A stretch of DNA of 51,966 nucleotides, taken from Planctomycetota bacterium (GTDB lineage Bacteria; Planctomycetota; Planctomycetia; Pirellulales; Pirellulaceae). Below, one piece after another: positions 34,898 to 46,006 of the stretch. The stretch is from contig JAGWWZ010000006.1 of NCBI GenBank assembly GCA_018970165.1, positions 1 through 51,966 of the forward strand. The letters are read 5' to 3'. Numbering within the stretch: position 1 is the stretch's first letter; every line of letters begins with the position of its first letter. The notes beneath the pieces are model-generated. The model was not told where the DNA came from, made no database searches, and saw only the letters and a program-made list of their open reading frames with translations. Position numbers and translations under genes: made by a program.

Positions 34898-37800
34898 TTA
34901 ACGACGAATCGTTGTCGTCGTCCCAGAAGTTGTGGGTACTGGCGTGCTAGGTGTCGCTAACGGACGATAGCCGACCGGCGCGACATTGTTAGGCATCGCT
35001 CCCATCGGCACATAGGACGAATTGTTGATCGTTGCAGGGTTGTTTCCCGGTGGCGCGGTGTAGCTGCTTCCTTGGATCAAACTCCGACGAGGGTTTCGCG
35101 ACGAAGTAGGCTCACTCGGGAAGAGAGCCGAGGGCGCACTATTATTGCTTGGGTCACCGAAGTAGAGTTGCCCATCGACCGGTTCCTGCATAGGAGATTC
35201 CTGCAGAGGTTGCCCCTCGACCGGATAGCTTCCCGAGTTAACCGCGGGTTGATTGGAATCGTACTCGACTGTCGGTGTCTCATCGGGATAGATGACTGGC
35301 GAGGAAGCAGGTCCCCAAAGACCATTGCCAGGTGACAGCCCCTTGTCGCCATGGATGTTCAGCACGTCAGCCAGACACCAACTCATGCGAGAGGACTCGA
35401 CCATCTTGATCATGTCGAGCTTGTTCGCATCATTGAAATTGATCACGCGTGGGGTCATGACAACCAGTAATTCCGTTCGGTTCTCGACTTCTTTGTCGTA
35501 TCGGAACAAGGCGCCTGCAATCGGAATATCGGCCAGCCACGGAACGCGGCGCGAAGTGGAAGACCGCGACTTGCTGATTAGCCCACCGATAACTACGGTC
35601 TGTCCGTCATAAGCGGTGACACGAGTCTGCGCGATTGTCTGGTTGAACGCCGGTGTCAAGGTGGTGCCACCACCGACAGCACCGTTCGCTACCTCCAGAC
35701 CGTTGGCACGATCGATCGTCGCGCGACTGATCGCGACAATCATGTTGACTAATCCATCCTCGTTGGTGCGAGGCTGAATCTGCAGGGTCAGGCCCGCATT
35801 TACATAATTCACATTCTGTTGAATTCCGTTGACACTAGCGACCGTTCCTCCGAGAACAGGGATAGACTGGCCCACGTTAATCACCGACACATTGTTATCG
35901 ATGGTAGTGAGAGTCGGCCGAGCGAGAATCTGAGCGCGATTCGCATCTTGCAGCATGCGGAATAAGAGTCCTACCGATTCGCTGCTAGCGGCGAGAACCA
36001 ATCCTCCATAACCCAAGTCGCTCGTTCTGCCCAAAGCGAACCCGGATGACCCCTGGCCAGCGACATTTTGAGGACGGCGCTGAGTACTTGCGGAATTGAA
36101 CGCCGGTGTAAGGATGTTGAATACCGGGCTTCCCAACGTTCCACCCGATGCGCTGTTGCGGTCGAACAACAAGGAATCTTGCAGACCTAGCTCCGTGCCG
36201 AATTCGAATTGGTCGTCCAATGTCACCTCAGCGATCAGCATTTCGACAAAGATCATCGGCTGCTGGCGATCGAGTCGCTCGATCACATCGCGAATCTGTT
36301 GCAAGTAGCGAGGTGTAGCGCTGATAACAATACTGTTGGTCGACGGTTCGGCAATCACAAACACTTCGCGATCGACCCGTTCGAACAAGCTAATCGCTTG
36401 TCCCGAAATCAATTGCTGCGTGATGACCTGACGCTGCGTGTTGAGCAAGTTATTGAGGGCCGTGAAGATATCCGACGCATTCGCGTTTCTTAGCCAGATC
36501 ACCTCATTGGTGCGTTGTTGGCCACCTGTTTCATCCAATCGATACAGGAGCACTTCGATTACCTCTAAATCCGAGCCTGCACCCGATACGATGATCGAGT
36601 TGGTTCGAGTGTCGGCGGAGATTCGAAGAGGCACCAGCGAGCTTTCTCCACCTCCGGTCAACGCGGCCAAGTTCTGCAAACCGATCGTCGCTGCACTCGT
36701 GGCGGATGCACCCGCAGTCGCTGGAAGGCCAAAGACCTGTTGCAGGGTCAACGCCAAGCTAGTCGCATCACCGTTGACCACTGGAAAAACTTTGATGCGA
36801 GCATCGGCCGAAGGCAACTGGTCCAATTGCTCGATCAACGAAGCGATCAACGGCATGCTCTTCGATGGTGCTCGCACCACCAACGCATTGATGCTCGGGT
36901 TGGTCGTGATGACGACACCCGTGAGGATACCGGAGTTTACCTCCATGCCATCTCGAGGCGAAAACGATAGCCTGCTACTCGGGGTGCTTGCTCGCGACGA
37001 TCCCGTGCCACCCTGCGTTTGTTGCTGCTGGCCCCCTTGTTGGCCAGTGGTCGTTCCTGTCGATGTTCCTGTAATCGCGGATTGGAGAACGGGTTGCAAC
37101 TCGGACGCAACAGCATTCTTGATCGGGAAGACCCGTATCTCACTCTCGGCAGGTGTCGACTCGACATCGATTTCTAGCAGCAGTCTCGCCACTTCGGCGA
37201 TGTCGCGAGGAGACGCCTGTACGATCAACGAGTTGGTGCGGTAATCCGCGATCACCTTGACCCGAGTCGTCAATTGCGTATTGGGAGTTGCCCCCGTCGT
37301 ACCGGTCGTTCCCGTCCCTGTCCCTGGATCGTTGAAGAAGTTTTTAATGATCGTTTCTGCATCGTTCGCAGAGGAATTGACCAATCGGAAGACGCGAAGC
37401 TGATTGTTCGGATCGAGCGGTTGATCGAGTTTGGCGATCAGTTCCTTGATACCGGTAAGCGCTTCCGGCCGGCCAATCAGCAAGAGCACATTGGGCTGGC
37501 CCAATGCATACAGGCTGATTTGTCCCTGCCGAGGCGAAAAGACTTTGTCATTGAGGTCTTTGAGAACTGGCTCAATGGCTACGCCGTTCACATGCTTGAG
37601 CGGATAGAGTTCGATTTCCGGTTGGGTCTCGGCGCTCTGCTTCTTGATCTGCTCGATCACCTCGAGAACGCGCTGCACATCCCGCTTGCCCCCTTTGACA
37701 ATCACCAATCCCATTTCAGGAACGAACGAGATATCGACATCGCCGATCAAACCGGTGCCGCTGCTGAGCGCTTCCGGAGAGCCGACGGCCATCCCCGGAG

Positions 37801-38671
37801 CGTTGTCGTCTTGAGGGTTTTGTGGATTGCCAACGCGTGCGCTGCCGGTGGCTTGTTCGTCTTGCGGAGGTTGCTGAAACGATGCCAATCGGACCAGGCT
37901 GATCGCTTTCTCAATCCGCTCAGGAGTTGCTGGCGTGATGGGAACGATCTGGGTAGGGCGCTGCGGATCGCTGGTTGCCAAGTCGATCGCCGAAACGACT
38001 TGAGTCCATGACAGCACTTCCTGCGGCGTTCCTTGGAGTCGCACTTCGTCGTTGCGACGATCGATTTGAAGCAGTTCGCGTGCGCCCTCTTGGGTCATCA
38101 TGTGAAGTTGAGCGATCTCGCCATTGTTCGTTGTCGAGAGTGTCATGCGCGATCCAGCGATTCGCATGATCGCGTCTTCCAATTCTCGCCAGGTTACCCG
38201 CTGCAACTTGTATTGCCGGGACTGGACCGTGTTGGTCATCACGCGACCAGTCTGCGCATCGCGGACGACGTTCGGAACCTGACGACGCCAACCCTCGACG
38301 GTCGCGTCGATCTGAGTCAATGTTGCTTCGGGAGCCATGACCATCAGCCGCCCCGAGGTGGATTCCGTCGTGATGCGCACGCGGGAGTCTTTGCCGTACT
38401 GGACTGTTAGCTCGGCCACGGCATTGGCCACCATTTCCGTCGGCAAATCATAGACTCGCAACCGAGCCTCACTCGATCGCGCCGGAGCATTGGCTGGCCT
38501 CTGACCATTTTGTTGAGGCTGTGCGCGCGATGACTGCCCCAGTGAGTCGGAAGCAAAACCACCTAGCGACATTAGGCACAACGCACCCACCACTTGACGG
38601 CGACCCCACCCAAGACACCAAACTCGGATGAGGCTCCCCTTCGTTTTCGCTTGCTTGTTCACGACTTTCAT
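34898..38671 (-). CDS. giant secretin (type II/III secretion or pilus family)
   Basis: An outer-membrane secretin of about 1257 residues, roughly twice the usual length. It has a signal peptide ([20 protein letters not shown]), then a series of secretin N-type modules recognisable by starts such as [50 protein letters not shown] and [13 protein letters not shown], separated by polar inserts. The C-terminal secretin domain reads [28 protein letters not shown] and [27 protein letters not shown], and a Pro/Ser-rich tail ends the protein. The start is ATG 38671 or GTG 38701. No inner-membrane secretion genes are nearby. Confidence 0.9.
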   Translation of the reverse strand: MKVVNKQAKTKGSLIRVWCLGWGRRQVVGALCLMSLGGFASDSLGQSSRAQPQQNGQRPANAPARSSEARLRVYDLPTEMVANAVAELTVQYGKDSRVRITTESTSGRLMVMAPEATLTQIDATVEGWRRQVPNVVRDAQTGRVMTNTVQSRQYKLQRVTWRELEDAIMRIAGSRMTLSTTNNGEIAQLHMMTQEGARELLQIDRRNDEVRLQGTPQEVLSWTQVVSAIDLATSDPQRPTQIVPITPATPERIEKAISLVRLASFQQPPQDEQATGSARVGNPQNPQDDNAPGMAVGSPEALSSGTGLIGDVDISFVPEMGLVIVKGGKRDVQRVLEVIEQIKKQSAETQPEIELYPLKHVNGVAIEPVLKDLNDKVFSPRQGQISLYALGQPNVLLLIGRPEALTGIKELIAKLDQPLDPNNQLRVFRLVNSSANDAETIIKNFFNDPGTGTGTTGTTGATPNTQLTTRVKVIADYRTNSLIVQASPRDIAEVARLLLEIDVESTPAESEIRVFPIKNAVASELQPVLQSAITGTSTGTTTGQQGGQQQQTQGGTGSSRASTPSSRLSFSPRDGMEVNSGILTGVVITTNPSINALVVRAPSKSMPLIASLIEQLDQLPSADARIKVFPVVNGDATSLALTLQQVFGLPATAGASATSAATIGLQNLAALTGGGESSLVPLRISADTRTNSIIVSGAGSDLEVIEVLLYRLDETGGQQRTNEVIWLRNANASDIFTALNNLLNTQRQVITQQLISGQAISLFERVDREVFVIAEPSTNSIVISATPRYLQQIRDVIERLDRQQPMIFVEMLIAEVTLDDQFEFGTELGLQDSLLFDRNSASGGTLGSPVFNILTPAFNSASTQRRPQNVAGQGSSGFALGRTSDLGYGGLVLAASSESVGLLFRMLQDANRAQILARPTLTTIDNNVSVINVGQSIPVLGGTVASVNGIQQNVNYVNAGLTLQIQPRTNEDGLVNMIVAISRATIDRANGLEVANGAVGGGTTLTPAFNQTIAQTRVTAYDGQTVVIGGLISKSRSSTSRRVPWLADIPIAGALFRYDKEVENRTELLVVMTPRVINFNDANKLDMIKMVESSRMSWCLADVLNIHGDKGLSPGNGLWGPASSPVIYPDETPTVEYDSNQPAVNSGSYPVEGQPLQESPMQEPVDGQLYFGDPSNNSAPSALFPSEPTSSRNPRRSLIQGSSYTAPPGNNPATINNSSYVPMGAMPNNVAPVGYRPLATPSTPVPTTSGTTTTIRR

Positions 38672-38895
38672 GCCTCGTTGTAAACGATTGCGGGAGCCCA
38701 CAGCGCAGGGATCCCCTCACTCGTTTCATCGGTATTGCCGGCAACATCACTCCAGGTAAACAACTCAACGTTGTTGGCAAAGTTTCACATTTTCGAGAGC
38801 TCGAAGGGCTCGGGGTGGCGTTGCGAAAGCTAGCGATTCTGCGACAATCTGGCGGTTTCCAGGATGGTTTTAACCAGCTTTCAGGAAACAAAACG

Positions 38896-40374
38896 ATGAT
38901 TGATAAGCTTGCTTATGAGGGGATCACCTTCGACGACGTGCTCGTCGAGCCCCGGTTCAGCGAGATTCTTCCCTCGCAAGTGGATGTCAGCACGCAACTG
39001 ACGAAGAAAATTCGGCTCGAAGTTCCCCTCCTCTCCTCACCTATGGATACGGTGACCGAAAGCGAGATGGCTATTGCTCTGGCGAAAGTGGGTGGGCTGG
39101 GGATTATCCACAAGAACATGGATGTCCAATCCCAAGCCGCCGAGGTCACGAAGGTCAAGCGGTCAGCCAATGGCATCATTCCCGACCCCGTTACTCTGCT
39201 TCCCACAGATAATGTAGCAACGGCCCAGGACGTCATGCGCAAGCAAAACGTCTCAGGCATTCCGATCGTCGAATCCAATGGGAAATTGGTTGGTATTCTC
39301 ACCCGCCGCGATATGCGGTTCCTGGAATCAAGCGACCGGCCGATCTCTTCCGTGATGACCCGCGAGAATTTGGTGACGGCGCAGGGGAATGTAACGCTTG
39401 CGGAAGCTGAGAAAATTTTAACGGATAAAAAGGTGGAGAAACTTTTACTGGTTGACGATCAATACAAACTAACGGGCTTGATCACCATCAAAGACATCGA
39501 CCAGATGAAAAGCTATCCCTCGGCTTGCAAGGACGAGTTGGGGCGGCTTCGGGCCGGTGCAGCGATTGGTGTACACGATTACGAACGAGCCGAGCAGTTG
39601 ATTCGTCGTGGTGTTGACATCCTTGTGGTGGACAGTGCCCACGGACACTCTTCGAACGTGATCGAGACAGTTCGCAACCTGAAACGCCAGTGGTCGATCG
39701 ACGTCATCGCCGGGAATGTTGCGACATTCGAAGGTGGCAAGGCGCTCGCGGACGCTGGTGCAGACGCAGTGAAGGTAGGAATCGGTCCAGGTTCTATCTG
39801 TACAACACGCGTCATTTCAGGAGTCGGTGTCCCGCAAATCACCGCGATTTACGAAACCACAAAGGCTTGTTCGCAAGCTGGCATTCCAACCATTGCCGAT
39901 GGCGGTATCCGCTACTCGGGCGACATCGTCAAGGCGATCGTTGCCGGAGCTCAAACGGTGATGATTGGAAGCTTGTTTGCCGGACTGGCCGAGAGTCCCG
40001 GTCGAACCATCCTGTATCAAGGCCGCACGTTTAAGGCCTATCGCGGGATGGGGTCGCTTGGGGCGATGGTCAAAGGATCGAGCGAGCGGTATCGCCAAGG
40101 GACACAAGACCAATTGTCAAAATTGGTTCCTGAAGGTGTGGAAGGGCGAGTGCCGTTCAAGGGTCCGTTGGCCGACTACGTGTACCAATTGGTTGGTGGA
40201 CTCCGTGCGGGCATGGGTTACTGCGGTACCCGGACGATTTCGGAGCTCCGATCGTCCGCTCGTTTCATCAAGGTCTCGGCCGCAACGGTTCGGGAGAACC
40301 ATCCACATGACATCGCCATCACGCAGGAAGCACCCAACTACAGCCCAGAGGTCTCGAGTTCAGGCGATTCTTAG
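38896..40374 (+). CDS. guaB: inosine-5'-monophosphate dehydrogenase
   Basis: A 492-residue IMPDH, the NAD-dependent first committed step of GMP synthesis. It has [13 protein letters not shown] near the N terminus, [12 protein letters not shown], a two-CBS insert (about residues 95-205: [29 protein letters not shown]), the active-site GPGSICTTR with Cys 302, [14 protein letters not shown] and the flap [15 protein letters not shown]. The ATG at 38896 has AGGA upstream; the open frame to 38815 is probably untranslated. It is divergent from the secretin. A secreted-protein gene starts inside its 3' end. Confidence 0.97.
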   Translation: MIDKLAYEGITFDDVLVEPRFSEILPSQVDVSTQLTKKIRLEVPLLSSPMDTVTESEMAIALAKVGGLGIIHKNMDVQSQAAEVTKVKRSANGIIPDPVTLLPTDNVATAQDVMRKQNVSGIPIVESNGKLVGILTRRDMRFLESSDRPISSVMTRENLVTAQGNVTLAEAEKILTDKKVEKLLLVDDQYKLTGLITIKDIDQMKSYPSACKDELGRLRAGAAIGVHDYERAEQLIRRGVDILVVDSAHGHSSNVIETVRNLKRQWSIDVIAGNVATFEGGKALADAGADAVKVGIGPGSICTTRVISGVGVPQITAIYETTKACSQAGIPTIADGGIRYSGDIVKAIVAGAQTVMIGSLFAGLAESPGRTILYQGRTFKAYRGMGSLGAMVKGSSERYRQGTQDQLSKLVPEGVEGRVPFKGPLADYVYQLVGGLRAGMGYCGTRTISELRSSARFIKVSAATVRENHPHDIAITQEAPNYSPEVSSSGDS

Positions 40375-41698
40375 GAATCGGCTCGCGACTTGCCTTGCCG
40401 TCGGGTTGGCCGGAAGCCTGATTGCATCTACTTCCGAGACTCAAGGCCAGGATCCGAAGTGGTCACCGCATCCCTATCAGCAACCCGAAGATCAAGTGAA
40501 GCCTGCCTCGCAATTCACGTCTTCGGTAACACAAAGCAAGGCTGCAATCAGCGACAGCGATCCGGCGATTGCTCCGGTTCAGAGATGGCGGAAAACGGAA
40601 ATGATTTCGCGTCAAGCGAAAACTCAACCGACACGCAAATCGATCACTCCGATTGCTGCGGCGGACCATCGTGAAACAACCCCGATCGCGGCCGCATTGC
40701 CTGTTCGCTTTGACAACCAATCATCGAGCAATCGCAAGTCGGTTGTCGCGGCCAAGTGGTCTGCACAGGAAGATCCAACCCAAGAAGCATCGGTCCCACT
40801 GGAACCGGTTCGTTTGAAAGCGTTGTCTTCGGAAAAGCAGTCGCTGATTTATCAGGACCCCCAACCAATCACTGCGGATCCCCCTGCTATTCCGAACCCG
40901 TTTCCAAAACCGAATCTACCCGGCGAGTCACCTTCCGACCGAGTCGCACCGCCGAACTCCATCATTGATCCGTTGGATTTACCACCAACACCGCCGCGCG
41001 GTGTCCAGCGTTCCACGCCCAATTGCGGAGCCGCTCGGGATTTCATCGAGAATCTCGACATCAAGAGGATTGTAGTCGACTCTTCGCCAGAGTTCGTCGA
41101 AGGGTATCCCTCCAAAGATCGAGTCAACACGAACACCAAAGAGAACTTTATCGCAGCAGCAGAGGTTCGTGCATGGTACTCGATCGCAGGCGAGGAAATC
41201 GCTCGCGGTAAATTGATCGACTTAGTCTTTGACAGCGTAGTGATTGAAAAGCAAGACGGAAGCAAGATGACTTATCTGCTCCGTCGGTTGAGCGATCAGG
41301 ATCAAGTGTACGTGTCTGAAGCCTGGGGAGTTCCCGTGACTTGTGCACTGGGTGACCAAGGTGTGGCGGAACGCATGTTCGCCGATTCGATCCTAACATG
41401 GAAAGCAAGCGGGACATGCCACAAGCCTCTTTACTTCGAGGACGTGCAGTTGGAACGCTACGGTCATGAGTGGGGGCCTGTGGTGCAACCAGCCCTGTCG
41501 ACCGTCCGATTCTTCGGAGATCTAGCCTTCTTGCCTTACAAGATGGGAATCCATCCCCCGAACGAGTGCCAGCATCCGCTCGGCTATTATCGGCCTGGCG
41601 AGTGTGCCCCTTGGACGCGAGGGCCGGTTCCTATCAGTCTTCGCGGCGCAATGTCTCAAGCGGCATTCGTGACCGGAACTGCATGGGCCCTCCCGTAA
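40307..41698 (+). CDS. secreted protein starting inside guaB
   Basis: The frame opens with ATG 40307 inside guaB (68-bp overlap, different frame). It gives 463 residues: a long basic n-region ([17 protein letters not shown]), a hydrophobic segment ([16 protein letters not shown]) and a low-complexity Ser/Pro-rich spacer. From about residue 240 comes a compact domain with [71 protein letters not shown] and [24 protein letters not shown]. The cysteines and His could form a metal or disulfide site. I know no family. Coupling to guaB translation is likely. Confidence 0.7.
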   Translation: MTSPSRRKHPTTAQRSRVQAILRNRLATCLAVGLAGSLIASTSETQGQDPKWSPHPYQQPEDQVKPASQFTSSVTQSKAAISDSDPAIAPVQRWRKTEMISRQAKTQPTRKSITPIAAADHRETTPIAAALPVRFDNQSSSNRKSVVAAKWSAQEDPTQEASVPLEPVRLKALSSEKQSLIYQDPQPITADPPAIPNPFPKPNLPGESPSDRVAPPNSIIDPLDLPPTPPRGVQRSTPNCGAARDFIENLDIKRIVVDSSPEFVEGYPSKDRVNTNTKENFIAAAEVRAWYSIAGEEIARGKLIDLVFDSVVIEKQDGSKMTYLLRRLSDQDQVYVSEAWGVPVTCALGDQGVAERMFADSILTWKASGTCHKPLYFEDVQLERYGHEWGPVVQPALSTVRFFGDLAFLPYKMGIHPPNECQHPLGYYRPGECAPWTRGPVPISLRGAMSQAAFVTGTAWALP

Positions 41699-41877
41699 CG
41701 TCACAAGCTGAAACGCGGGAAACTCGAACGGGCGCGAGCCATCGGGTTGAAAGTGTGGTAAACGTAGCATCGTTTCGCGCCCAACGTTTTTCAACAGGCT
41801 TCTAGCGATCGATCGCGTTATTGGTTACATTCGAACAGCGGTTCGGACTCCGCGTGAGCAGGAGAATGCATTTCTTG

Positions 41878-41898
41878 AACAACTCAATGCTCCGAAGT
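41878..41898. repeat. 21-nt dispersed repeat, copy 1
   Basis: AACAACTCAATGCTCCGAAGT matches 49970-49990 at 19 of 21 positions. It lies in the gap ahead of xseB. The match is short and could be chance, but both copies are in non-coding DNA. Confidence 0.45.
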
Positions 41899-41949
41899 TG
41901 TCGGACCTTGCGGGCATCATGGTATGGATAAGGATCCGTCGAGGACTCA

Positions 41950-42255
41950 ATGACGCGTAGCAAAGGGATTCCCGAGGACGAAACCCCTTCGTTCGAGAAG
42001 GCGATGGGCGATCTGGAGGTTATCGTACGCAAACTCGAGAGCGGTACACAACCGCTCGATCAAATGCTCGAAGAGTACGCGCGAGCGGTAGAGTTGGTCC
42101 AGTTTTGCCACAAGCATCTCGATACCGCGCGTCGGCGGATCGCCCAACTCGAGAGTGTTCGAAGCGATGGGACTGCGGTCGTTCAGGAGTGGGACGACCA
42201 AGCGCCCGTGGTGCGAGAGTCGTCCGAGGCACCCTCGCGGCGACGTAAATCGTAA
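41950..42255 (+). CDS. xseB: exodeoxyribonuclease VII small subunit
   Basis: A 101-residue XseB. It has the helical-hairpin signature FEKAMGDLEVIVRKLESG (residues 15-32), then QPLDQMLEEYARAVELVQFCHKHLDTARRRIAQLE, plus a charged tail ending in RRRKS. The small subunit partners XseA to degrade single-stranded DNA. No xseA is adjacent, so the large subunit must be elsewhere. It converges with the 605-residue lipoprotein gene; the gap is about 90 bp. Confidence 0.88.
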   Translation: MTRSKGIPEDETPSFEKAMGDLEVIVRKLESGTQPLDQMLEEYARAVELVQFCHKHLDTARRRIAQLESVRSDGTAVVQEWDDQAPVVRESSEAPSRRRKS

Positions 42256-42346
42256 GAGCCAATCCGAACTCCCAAAGCTCCCCCTGCCCGTCGTAGATAC
42301 GCCCGTGCAGGATCAACCGCAGTTTCCGAGGTCTTCGGATAAACTT

Positions 42347-44164
42347 CTACTTGCGGATCTCGAACGCAGCGCTCGAGTGTCCGTACTTGCCACCCTTCTT
42401 GTCGTGGATGGTCAAACGGAGTTCGTAGTTCCCGGGGGCAAGCTGCGATGGCATGTAGATGCGATACACGATGAAGTAATCGCGGCGATGGTTGGAGCAG
42501 ATCTCTGGCTCCATCGGTAGATCCTGATCCGCGACCAAGCGTCCTTGGTTGTCTCGAATCTCATAGCTTCCCTGCAACTGAGTTTCATACCCGAGCTTGA
42601 CCTTATCGGCGGCCACGTTATCGATCTCGCAATACAGCAATACATCTTGATCAGAAGCGAATTGATTCTTCGCGAATTTTTGGAACGTACCATAGCCATC
42701 AACCTGCGTGCAGAACGCGACCGAGCGGACTTCGAGATTGCTGACCGCTGCCAAATGCGCAGTAGCTTCTCGTTGGCTCATCATTACCGAACTCCAATGT
42801 CGTGCCTTGGCCGGATTGGCATCGGGGTTGCTCGCTTCATACAGGGCTTGCATCTGATGACGAACGTACTCTTGTTCATGAGCCTCCAGTCGTTCGATTG
42901 GACGGAGCGCATCGTCCAATCGCCGCTGGGCAACATAAAGCATTCTGAGAGTGATCTCTTGGCTGCGACGAAGCGATTCATCGGCTGTTGGCTTCGATTC
43001 CAAATCGGTCTCGAGTTTTTCGATCGCTTCACTGATTACGCCATGCCATGTACTCGACTTGATGGAAGCCTCCGCTGTCGAGGAGGAATTTGCAGGTGTC
43101 ACTGCGCTGGTCGTCATAACCTGGCCGATACTTTTCGCGTCAGCCACGGCGGGGCTAATGAAGCTCGAGTTGCCAGTTGCCGAGTTGGCAACCGCAGGAT
43201 TTACAGCGTTGGACGGCGGTAGTGCGGATTTGTCGACAGCTAGACTGCTAGGCATCGGGATCGGCACGCTGGAATTCGTATTGCTCGCAACGGCGTTGTT
43301 GGCAGCGATGCTGGAAGGTGGAGAAGGCATCGCAGATTCCGGTGCAGCGAAGGAAGTCACGGAGCCTTCTGACAACCGTACGGAAACGGGCTTCGAAGGT
43401 GTCGAGGTAGCCGCAACGGTTGCCGCTGTTGCCGGAACCGGAGCCGAGGCATTAGATGGAGGTGTCGGAGCCGGTTCTGCGGTGGCCGTCGATTCGATTT
43501 TCTCGATTGGCTTCCCTTCCTTGACAGCTTGGAGCGTTCGTTGAACGACTTCGCGGAATTGGGGCGGCAGACTCTGCAGTGAAGCTTCCAAATCAGCGTC
43601 CTGAACTCCGGTGTCAATCATGCGAGCCTGCGAATTTGTGTTGCTCGTTGAATCGTGTGTTGACGCCGTTACTTCACCGGGCCAGCCCGCCGGATTCGCT
43701 CCGAAGGCGACGAGTTCTCCCTTGCTCTTGGCCGTATTGTTTTCGACTGCGGATTTGTTCTGCGGGGATGCTGGTGGCGAAAACACTGTTCTCGTGGCAG
43801 CCGAACGCGATTGTTCGGACAGTTGGGCTGCAGGTAGCTTAGGCAGACTGTTCGTCGATTCGGATGCATACTTCGAAGCCGCGGCTGCACGATCCCTTGG
43901 AAGCACCACGCGCTGCACCCCACTCCCCTTGCGCTTGCTCCACCAAGGACGATTCATGTCATTAACTGCTTGAGCTTCCGGATCAGCTTCCTCACGCGAC
44001 GAGTTGACAGGCGGCTCCCAGTCATCCTTGGGTTCGCCACCAAAGAACGCACCCATGTTTTTTCGCAGCGACCATTGCTGACAGCCGCTCGATAAGCCGA
44101 GCGTTGAACCGATCGCAATCCAAGCCATAGCCGACAACCGCAACCGCAATGAAAAGGGACGCAT
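42347..44164 (-). CDS. large putative lipoprotein with low-complexity middle
   Basis: A 605-residue protein with a signal peptide ending in a lipobox LSSGC (Cys near 28). Residues about 40-370 are Ser/Ala/Pro/Asn-rich with no folded look. The C-terminal 230 residues are ordered: WHGVISEAIEKLETDLESKP (helical), RMLYVAQRRLDDALRPIERLE, then a beta-rich part (LLYCEIDNVAADKVKLGYET, YFIVYRIYMPSQLAPGNYEL). That end may be an Ig-like envelope domain. It follows the ParA-like gene after 36 nt on the same strand. No family is recognised. Confidence 0.72.
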   Translation of the reverse strand: MRPFSLRLRLSAMAWIAIGSTLGLSSGCQQWSLRKNMGAFFGGEPKDDWEPPVNSSREEADPEAQAVNDMNRPWWSKRKGSGVQRVVLPRDRAAAASKYASESTNSLPKLPAAQLSEQSRSAATRTVFSPPASPQNKSAVENNTAKSKGELVAFGANPAGWPGEVTASTHDSTSNTNSQARMIDTGVQDADLEASLQSLPPQFREVVQRTLQAVKEGKPIEKIESTATAEPAPTPPSNASAPVPATAATVAATSTPSKPVSVRLSEGSVTSFAAPESAMPSPPSSIAANNAVASNTNSSVPIPMPSSLAVDKSALPPSNAVNPAVANSATGNSSFISPAVADAKSIGQVMTTSAVTPANSSSTAEASIKSSTWHGVISEAIEKLETDLESKPTADESLRRSQEITLRMLYVAQRRLDDALRPIERLEAHEQEYVRHQMQALYEASNPDANPAKARHWSSVMMSQREATAHLAAVSNLEVRSVAFCTQVDGYGTFQKFAKNQFASDQDVLLYCEIDNVAADKVKLGYETQLQGSYEIRDNQGRLVADQDLPMEPEICSNHRRDYFIVYRIYMPSQLAPGNYELRLTIHDKKGGKYGHSSAAFEIRK

Positions 44165-44200
44165 AGCGAACGACTCCGCAAATCTCGATAAGTTAGTGAA

Positions 44201-45037
44201 TCAATTGCGCGAAAAAGCGGCCGTATCGTTGCCGGAGCACGCGACACTGGAACTGGTCTCGAGAATCTCTCGGGCCAGTGAAAGGTAATCCTCCGCACCA
44301 TGACTATTGGGTGCGTAATCGAAAATAGACTGGCCAAAACTGGGGGCTTCGGCCAATCGAATGTTGCGGCGTATTTTTGTCTGAAAGAAGCGGGCGGAGG
44401 ACCAAACGGAACTCTGCGAAGTATTGGAAACCAAGAACTCTTCCACATCGCGCGATACCTCTGCAGCCAATCGCGTACTGGCTTCGTACATGCACAAGAC
44501 GATCCCCTCGAGTCTCAGTCCTGGATTCAATCGCTTGGATACGATGTCGATGGTTCGCAACAGTTTGCTCAATCCGTGCAACGCGAGGAAATGAGGTTGC
44601 AGCGGTAGGAAAACCTCATCGACTGCGGTCAAGGCGTTTAGGGTCAACACCCCGAGCGATGGAGGACAATCGATAATCATGAAATCGTGATTGGAGTCTT
44701 CGGCTTCAAAGCGATCTCGCAGGATCACTTCACGACCAACCTCGCCTGCCAGTTCCAACTCCGCGGCTGCCAAGTCGAGATTCGCGGGAACGATATCGAG
44801 ATGAGGTGTAATCTGTCGTCGAACGTCCGATACCGTGGACTCACCACACAGGAGATCGTAGATGCTGGTTTCGCCACCACCCAAGGTGACCCCGAGATGA
44901 AGCGACGCATGAGATTGCGGGTCGAGATCGACCAAGCAAACTTTCTTTTGAAGCAGGGCCAACCCCGAGGCTAGGTTCACCGCAGTGGTTGTCTTGCCTA
45001 CCCCACCTTTTTGATTGATTACGGCGATCTTGCGCAT
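44201..45037 (-). CDS. ParA/Soj-type partitioning ATPase
   Basis: A 278-residue deviant Walker-A ATPase. The P-loop is INQKGGVGKTTTAVNLASGL (residues 7-26), Walker A' is VCLVDLDPQSHAS near 34, and Walker B is HDFMIIDCPPSLGVLTLNAL near 118. It aligns with chromosomal Soj/ParA along its length. ParB and a parS-like site were not seen in the window. It is divergent from tpiA (170 bp) and upstream of the large lipoprotein. It could be a chromosome-segregation or a positioning ATPase; without ParB the chromosomal role is inference. Confidence 0.9.
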   Translation of the reverse strand: MRKIAVINQKGGVGKTTTAVNLASGLALLQKKVCLVDLDPQSHASLHLGVTLGGGETSIYDLLCGESTVSDVRRQITPHLDIVPANLDLAAAELELAGEVGREVILRDRFEAEDSNHDFMIIDCPPSLGVLTLNALTAVDEVFLPLQPHFLALHGLSKLLRTIDIVSKRLNPGLRLEGIVLCMYEASTRLAAEVSRDVEEFLVSNTSQSSVWSSARFFQTKIRRNIRLAEAPSFGQSIFDYAPNSHGAEDYLSLAREILETSSSVACSGNDTAAFSRN

Positions 45038-45207
45038 CGAAACTTCCAGTGCGATTCTTAAAAAAATATCGGTTTTCGCTCATGGAATCTAGCAATCGCT
45101 CACTCCTGGAATCCATACCAATCTTGACAATCCACGCAATTCCGACATCCTGAGTTCGTTATATTCATTGGGGCAAAATAGTGACTCTAGAGAAACAGGA
45201 ACAAGTC

Positions 45208-45975
45208 GTGCGAAAGCTTTTCATTGCTGGCAATTGGAAGATGAACCTACTGCGAAGCTCGTCGCAGGAGTTGCTGGCTAAGTTGAAGGGATCCCTTGCA
45301 GCCATTGACCAAGTAGATATCGCGGTTTGCCCGCCTGCGGTCTATCTGAGCGATATCGCTCAGGTACTCGCTGGAAGCAACATCGGGCTCGGGGCGCAAA
45401 ATGTATACAGTCAGCCCGAAGGAGCGTTCACAGGGGAGGTGAGCTGCGCGATGCTGCTGGATGTGGGTTGCCGTTATGTGATCCTCGGCCACAGCGAACG
45501 CCGCGCGATCTTCGGCGAAACCGATGCGTTGGTGAACGAGAAACTCAAGGCTGTGCTGGCCGCGGGGCTGACACCTATCGTGTGTGTCGGAGAAACGCTC
45601 CAGGAACGCGAAGCGGCCCGCACGTTGGAGGTGGTCGGTTCGCAGTGCAGGGGCTCTTTGGCCGGTCTTTCCCTCGATCACATGGAGCAAACCGTCCTGG
45701 CCTATGAACCGGTTTGGGCTATCGGCACGGGAAAAACCGCTACACCCGCCCAAGCGGAGGAAGTTCATGCGGAAATCCGCAATCTCCTGGCCACGATGTT
45801 TTCCCCTGCCGTCGCGCAAAAAGTTATCATTCAATACGGTGGAAGTGTGAAACCGGATGGTGTTGCAGATATTCTCTCTCAACCCAATATCGATGGCGGG
45901 TTGGTCGGAGGTGCCTCACTCAAAGCGGATCAATTCATCTCCATCATCGAGCAAGCTGCGAAAATCAAAAAGTAA
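45208..45975 (+). CDS. tpiA: triosephosphate isomerase
   Basis: A 255-residue TIM-barrel enzyme interconverting dihydroxyacetone phosphate and glyceraldehyde 3-phosphate. It has GNWKMN near the start, CPPAVYLSDIAQVL, VILGHSERRAIFGE with the catalytic His near 96, AYEPVWAIGTGKTATP with catalytic Glu near 167, IQYGGSVKPDGVAD and DGGLVGGASL. The start is GTG at 45208, 7 nt after AGGA (45197-45200); a GTG at 45181 adds nine doubtful residues. The glutamate dehydrogenase gene follows 31 nt later. Confidence 0.97.
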   Translation: MRKLFIAGNWKMNLLRSSSQELLAKLKGSLAAIDQVDIAVCPPAVYLSDIAQVLAGSNIGLGAQNVYSQPEGAFTGEVSCAMLLDVGCRYVILGHSERRAIFGETDALVNEKLKAVLAAGLTPIVCVGETLQEREAARTLEVVGSQCRGSLAGLSLDHMEQTVLAYEPVWAIGTGKTATPAQAEEVHAEIRNLLATMFSPAVAQKVIIQYGGSVKPDGVADILSQPNIDGGLVGGASLKADQFISIIEQAAKIKK

Positions 45976-46006
45976 GATCCTCTCCCTATTACGAATCGGT
46001 TTGATC

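Noticed and set aside
36438-37244. 268-codon plus-strand open frame inside the secretin gene
   Set aside because: Antisense to recognised secretin modules; the translation is Ser/Arg-rich with no motif.
45124-45165. TTGACA and TATATT ahead of tpiA as a promoter
   Set aside because: The elements are about 30 bp apart, too far for sigma70. Neither has a good partner at 16-18 bp.
44201-45207. parS-like site near the ParA-like gene
   Set aside because: No 16-bp palindrome resembling the usual parS core was seen around the gene.
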